A stretch of DNA of 23,314 nt, from assembly GCA_001579985.1 (NCBI GenBank), contig LRSR01005762.1, forward strand, positions 1-23,314. The letters run 5' to 3'. The position numbers and the translations under genes are program-made. Within the stretch, counting starts at the first letter, position 1; each line of letters opens with the position of its first letter. Origin of the DNA: Hypsibius dujardini. Its lineage: Eukaryota; Tardigrada; Eutardigrada; Parachela; Hypsibiidae. Positions 1-23,314 of this stretch are shown piece after piece. Below the pieces are notes generated by a model. It saw only the letters and a list, made by a program, of their open reading frames with translations. It searched no databases and had not been told where the DNA came from.

Positions 1-42
1 CCGTCTGTCTGTCTGTCTGTGTGTTTGTCTGTTTGTCTGTGA

Positions 43-82
<40 letters not shown>

Positions 83-104
83 TTCTGTCTGTCTGTCTTT
101 CTAT
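1..104. repeat. GTCT microsatellite
   Basis: Imperfect (GTCT)n with GTTT, GTGT and CTTT variants, running in from the left edge of the window. Positions 105-514 after it show nothing I can assign. Confidence 0.95.
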
Positions 105-514
105 CTGTTTGCATGTGCGAGTTTGACGTGTGATCGTCTAGACAATGTTCCCCAGCATGCAAACACCATCTATATATATGTATCCCTGGCTGTCGTGTGC
201 ACACGTGATGAAATCCATTATGCATGCGTGAAATTGCGGCTTTTGAGGGGTCCTGGATGAGGCTATTTTTAGCATCGTGCTCGGGAACGGGGAAACTTCT
301 TCTATAATGGAGATTGGCCTGCGTGTTGACACTGCTTCCCATAACAGGAAATTACAGGCACCGCGATAATGCATTGTGTACCGATACTGAAAGATTCCCA
401 CACTACCACACACCTCTACACTGATTTATTAGCACGTGTAAGTAATGGGTTTATGAGGTTCATCCGAGATGTCAGGTGGAGGATAAGGAACCGATGTCCA
501 GTATGGCGGACTGG

Positions 515-1525
515 CGACGAGGGTAGTGAACGGCTGGACCAGTTAATCCACGGTCCGTAAGGGTAGTTATAAGCCATGACGGTATTGGACGGTCAGACCG
601 GTTGATGTGTGGTTTATATAGGAGACTGTCAATGCGATTGGTCTGACCGAGTCATAGATCATCTCACCGCGTGGTGAAGGGTCAGTCCGAGCGGCCGTCA
701 GACTCTTGACGGACCGCCCATCTCGCTGACCAGCCGTTCTATATCATGATCAACCTTACCTTGTCTGACCGTCCACGGCCCGGGTAGTCTCATCACAGTC
801 CGGAATTAGCATCTATCCATCACGACTCACCGTCCACTTCTCAAACAGACGGAGAACCGTCAAAACTGAACGTTCGTCTCGCGAACAGATCGTTAACCAT
901 GAGTAACCTTTCTGATGAACCCTCAACTACACCCAGACACACCGTCCGTTTTTCTAATTGGCCGCCACCCGTCTAGTCTGATCGTTCACCTTTCAGACGG
1001 ACCGTCACCCATCCAGGCTGACTGTGTTCACCTTTCAAACACATTCCCATCCGTGCGTCCAACTTTCACACCGACCGACCGTCAATCATCCAGACTCACC
1101 GTTCACCTGTCAGAGAGACCTTTACCTGACTAGACTTACCATTTACCTTTGTGCAAGATCGTCAACCACTCAAAACTCATCGTTTACCGGTACCTTTTGA
1201 ACAAACCGTTAACCAACCAGGCCCATCGTTCGTTTTTCAGACAGATTTGGATCTAACCAGGCTGATCTTTTATGATTTTTTTGTAAGACCGTCGACGGTG
1301 TGATCATCTTTTGGGGCACACCGTCAACTATCCGAACTCATGGTCCATTTTTTAAACTCACCGTCATCCCTCCAGACTCACCGTCCAATTTTCAGGCAGA
1401 CCGCCATCCACCACCAACCCAGGCTGACTTTTTACCGAACGGACAGACCGTTAACCATCTGACCCTTCGACCCATCCGTCCTTCCTTTAGAGAGACCGTC
1501 AACCACCCGGTTTAAACTAATCGTT
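515..1525. repeat. Decayed ~40-bp minisatellite, with inverted left part
   Basis: From about 820 to 1525 a degenerate unit of roughly 40 bp recurs. Its core is CCAGACTCACCGTTCACC followed by TTTCAGACAGACCGTCAACC. Clear copies start near 1013, 1092 and 1373. In the left part (about 515-760) the complementary core appears instead (for example GGACGGTCAGACCGGTTGA near 588), so the block seems to change orientation. Short ORFs here (915-1133, 1300-1515) are products of the repeat and are not called as genes. Confidence 0.7.
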
Positions 1526-1810
1526 CAACTATCACATTTCACTTTCCATCTGCCATCCACCCTTGCCACCCACCCTTGCCTGCCGCCATCGCTCGTTGGA
1601 CACTCGCCTACAGATTATAACAATTAGAGCGGGACTCCATGAGGGTCTTCACGGTAGACCGCCGATAGGGAGCTCGGAATGCCCGTTCTTGCCAGATCTC
1701 CGGCAGGATAGTTTGATATCAGTTGCAGAGGCAGAAATTTTTTCGGTAAAATTCTTAGTTAATTAGTCTGCCTACTAATCATTCTTCCTTAATCGGGCCA
1801 TTTTTATTAT

Positions 1811-1888
1811 TAGTACCTGTAGTGTCTTTACTCTTGACTGATTCATAAGTAGTACCTGGAGTACCTTTACTCTTGACTGATTTCATTT
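1811..1888. repeat. 39-bp tandem duplication
   Basis: Two copies, 1811-1849 and 1850-1888, share TAGTACCTG, then CTTTACTCTTGACTGATT with a few substitutions. No function is visible. The flanks (1526-1810 and 1889-2198) hold no supported gene. Confidence 0.85.
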
Positions 1889-2198
1889 AAAATTCAAAAA
1901 CTGCAGAACCGGTCTATAAGAAATGGCAAAAATGGGGATCGAACCTTCTACATGTGCAAATTCCAGGACAATTGTGAATTGGGGAGACTGCTGTACGGAC
2001 ACCAGGCGAACCACAAATCTCATCTGGGTTCGCACGAAATTCTGATCATCCGCATTAAAATTTTGTTATCAGAAAGGAGTTTATGTTCCTTCATCCGCGT
2101 TTGTTTATGTGCGTGTTACCTGTGGAAAATGTAAAATAAATCAGGTGAATTCGCCGCAGTGTTGTCTTGTCTACCTCCATCTAGACGGGCATTGAGAC

Positions 2199-2752
2199 GG
2201 GCATGTATAAAAGATGGTAGTTGCAGTTTGTTGTTGGTAGGTGGTAGTTGGTAGTTGTCTTTAGTATTTAGTAGATTCGTATTTGTATTTTCTAATTGTA
2301 GTTTTTATTTAGTAGTTACATACTTGTACTTGCTAATTTTACTACACACTTGCTTTTGATCCGTATGTGCCCAAGTTAAAGCCAACCTTTAATCTTTGGT
2401 CCAGTAAAATAAGGGGTCCGAATTCGAGCCAATTCCAAGCCAATTCGAATTCGAGCCAATATACAAAATCTAAATTTGGTCGACGTTAGAGGTCGTGGCT
2501 TACTAGGCTGAGGCATTTTAGGTATAAAAGAGCAATCAAGAAATCAATCAAAGACGCTTGACCGCCAAAAGGTAAATTTGCTCAATCAATTGATCGATCA
2601 AAGCAGCTGCTCGCGTTGGCTGGAATTGGCTCGAATTCGGACCCCCTATTTTGCTGGGCCAAAGCTTAAAGGGTGGCTTTAACTTAGGCACATAGGCATT
2701 AAAAGCAAGCGTGTAACAACAAACTACAATTACCAGGTTTTATACATACCCC
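2199..2752. mobile_element. Non-autonomous element with long terminal inverted repeats (element A)
   Basis: Inner arms 2344-2441 and 2618-2714 are inverted copies about 97 bp long. They share CAAGTTAAAGCC, GGGGTCCGAATTCGAGCC and CTTGCTTTT with scattered mismatches. Outer arms 2199-2236 and 2715-2752 continue the symmetry (ATGTATAAAA then GTTTGTTGTT). The left side has about 105 extra TAGTTG/TTTAGTA-rich bases between outer and inner arms, absent on the right. The centre (2442-2617) has no ORF and carries ATCAATCAA-type motifs. This is MITE-like or foldback-like; no transposase is present and I see no clear target-site duplication. Confidence 0.75.
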
Positions 2753-2776
2753 ATTGAGAAAGATCTGCCTTGATGG

Positions 2777-3142
2777 GTACGAGGTAAAGGCGTTTAACCA
2801 GGCCGTTTTAGAAATCGTAACTTAACCAGGCCGGCAGGCCAGCAGGTGGCGCATAAGTCGCTTTTAAGGAAACGACGACCTATGAGGAACAGAAGTGGCG
2901 CCTCTACCGGACTGTTTGCACACTTCTCCATTGAGATTCTTCCCTTCCTTTTTTTGGACCCAATTTCGAACCGTGAGGCTTAGGAACGAACTAAAATGGG
3001 TCAGAAATTGTTTTTAAATGTTTTCAGGCCATCTGCTATGGTATGGCAACACTGCAGCACCGGGAAATCAACGTTGAAAAAAACCCGGCCTGGTGAAGTT
3101 ACGATTTCAAAACCGGCCTGGTTAATAGCCTTTACCTCGTAC
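2777..3142. mobile_element. 366-bp MITE-like element with ~56-bp terminal inverted repeats (element B)
   Basis: Left arm 2777-2833 and right arm 3087-3142 are inverted copies: GTACGAGGTAAAGGC at the tips, then TTAACCAGGCC and GAAATCGTAACTT inside. The tips are GTAC on both sides, so a TA or GTAC target duplication is possible. The interior has no coding potential. Its two ends differ in sequence from element A, so it is a different family lying 24 bp away. Confidence 0.82.
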
Positions 3143-3382
3143 GTGAATTTTTCTATGGATTTTTTCTAGTCAAGAATGCATTATTTTATAGGGCAAAGAT
3201 CTGTGTATTATTATCATATACAGTATGTGTAAAAATATTTTAGAATCATGTGCTCATATCCATTTAAATTAAAATGAATTATTTTTAATTTTTAAATCGC
3301 TATTTAAGTTAATGCAAATCGACACTAAACTGGACGTGAAAAACTCGTCCACACATAGTCCCGCCTTCCTCCCGGGGGGGGG
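3143..3382. other. AT-rich spacer with poly-G end
   Basis: A low-complexity AT-rich stretch (near 3180-3310) ends in CCCGGGGGGGGG at 3371-3382. No gene or regulatory site is supportable. Confidence 0.5.
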
Positions 3383-3714
3383 AGCTTAAACCCCCTCATT
3401 CATTCTCTTCTTGCCTCAGCAAAAAAAGTAAACAAACGCATTTTTCCCTCTGTGTGCCCACATTATGCTGCGGAAATTCAACAACTGGCTCCATTGACTG
3501 TCAACGTTTCTGTTGCCATCACGGCACTGCAGAACCGGATCTCATGTGTGCTTAGGGGGGGCCTGCAAGGCCGATTGTTGATCAGAAGCAACGCGCAACA
3601 GCAGCCAGCGAAAACCACAACATCACTTTCTCTGCTCACTTGTCGGACTATGGAGTGATTTTAAATATTTCTTGAGGAATTCTCCTGTAAACATGGGGAA
3701 ATAGCAATCTGTAG
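3383..3714 (+). other. Candidate 5' non-coding exon ending at a strong donor
   Basis: The sequence AG|GTAAGT at 3713-3720 is the best donor match upstream of the start codon. It could pair with the CAG acceptor at 4457 to remove a 743-bp 5' intron. No TATA box or other start signal is convincing, so the left edge is arbitrary, placed after a run of nine G at 3374-3382. A 68-codon ORF inside (3452-3658) has no recognisable similarity and could be part of the leader. The alternative is that exon 1 receives a trans-spliced leader and this site is unused. Confidence 0.3.
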
Positions 3715-4004
3715 GTAAGTACATCGGAGATGCGGTGTGGGTTATTTATTTTCTTACAACAAAAGAAGTTTTGGAAACAACGAAAATACGGTGCGGTTTT
3801 CTATTCATTTAAACAATTGATTGGTTGATTGATTATTTCGTTAAAAGCAATCAACTTCTATGAATTTTGATTTTGGCGGTGCTCTGTTCTGTTTTTGGGA
3901 TTCTATCAGGAGTTTATTGTGTTATAGCGCGGTTGAACGTAAATATGGTTACGTCGGCAACGCAGAAGTTCGTTATGCTTTTGCGCTAGCAAAGTTGGCG
4001 TACG

Positions 4005-4425
4005 ATTTGATTGATGATGTTGGTGGTCGATTGGTTGATTGGTTGATTGGTTGACTTACGTGATAGTAATGTTTGATTTTTATTTCTATACTTTTGACAG
4101 CATTTTCGAAAGTATTTTCTGACCAGCCATGCCTTGTGTTTTGCAGAAAGCTTCATTTAGAGAATATATAATGTTTCATCAGACAAATGCACGCTGGTGA
4201 ATGCATTCAACAACCGCATCACTCAGATTTGACTTGATTGATTTATTAAGGGGAGATCTGTCGATTGATGCGTCTGGTCTTTTGTGTTTAGCTAATCCGT
4301 TGTATGGAATGATTGATTGATTGATTGATGCGTTTGGTCTTTTGTGTTTAGCGGATCCGTTGTATGGATTGATTGATTGATTGATTGAATGAATGATGGA
4401 TTGCTGGATTGATTGATTGATTGAT
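4005..4425. repeat. GATT-rich repeats with a 60-bp tandem duplication
   Basis: GATTGATT and GATTGGTT runs occur at about 4005-4054 and 4304-4425. Positions 4261-4320 and 4321-4380 are two copies of a 60-bp unit with only 5 differences. The unit holds a GATTGATT run and CTTTTGTGTTTAGC. The block lies just upstream of exon 1. Confidence 0.9.
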
Positions 4426-4457
4426 GATCTAATGCCAATTTATGTGTATTTTTTCAG

Positions 4458-23289
<18,832 letters not shown>

Positions 23290-23314
23290 GTCAGTTTTCG
23301 CTGCTTATTTTTGT

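Noticed and set aside
21-260. ORF of 79 codons starting in the GTCT repeat
   Set aside because: Its first half is repeat-coded and the rest has no recognisable similarity or splice context.
1921-2050. Possible tRNA-derived SINE on the minus strand (a GGTTCGATCCC motif resembling a B box at about 1934-1944)
   Set aside because: No matching A box at the right distance and no cloverleaf could be drawn; one 11-base motif is not enough.

Overview
The window is animal nuclear DNA. It carries most of one large, intron-rich plus-strand gene for Furry (Fry in flies, FRY in vertebrates, Tao3/Mor2 in fungi), the giant scaffold that works with NDR/Tricornered kinases and Mob proteins. I built the gene model by reading the exons, comparing them with my memory of vertebrate FRY, and requiring splice sites and phases to agree at every junction. 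It has 26 coding exons, an ATG at 4479-4481, about 2,734 codons inside the window, and a last donor at 23290. All 25 internal junctions keep frame; 24 introns are GT-AG and one (16155-16267) is GC-AG. The 3' part of the gene lies beyond the window.

Layout. Positions 1-4457 are upstream sequence with no convincing protein gene. They hold a GTCT microsatellite, a decayed ~40-bp minisatellite (about 515-1525), two adjacent non-autonomous inverted-repeat elements (about 2199-2752 and 2777-3142), a possible 5' non-coding exon ending at 3714, and a GATT-rich block with a 60-bp tandem duplication. Exon 1 (4458-4569) encodes the first 30 residues. Intron 1 (4570-8647) is 4.1 kb and full of simple repeats, plus a 121-bp palindromic element at 6094-6214. 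Exons 2-3 encode a long low-complexity N-terminal extension and then the conserved start of Furry at the GEYVLQSL motif. Exons 4-26 (10386-23289) follow vertebrate FRY almost without gaps, ending after the conserved DNFNWGVRR motif and an acidic segment.

The striking non-coding feature is the number of four-base repeats (GTCT, GACA, GCCT, GGCA) in the introns. About half of the introns contain one, in both orientations. These arrays have no stop codon in any of the six frames, so they make long false ORFs of the V-C-L-S or C-L-P-A type that I have not annotated as genes. Introns 15 and 19 hold long, pure, mutually complementary arrays that could pair across exons 16-19.

Organism. The sequence fits an invertebrate animal. 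The Furry protein is clearly metazoan-like but far from vertebrates. The GTCT/GCCT-laden introns, GC-rich exons and short introns suggest a parasitic flatworm, perhaps a tapeworm, but this is a guess from repeat style. I found no rRNA, tRNA, CRISPR array or second protein-coding gene.
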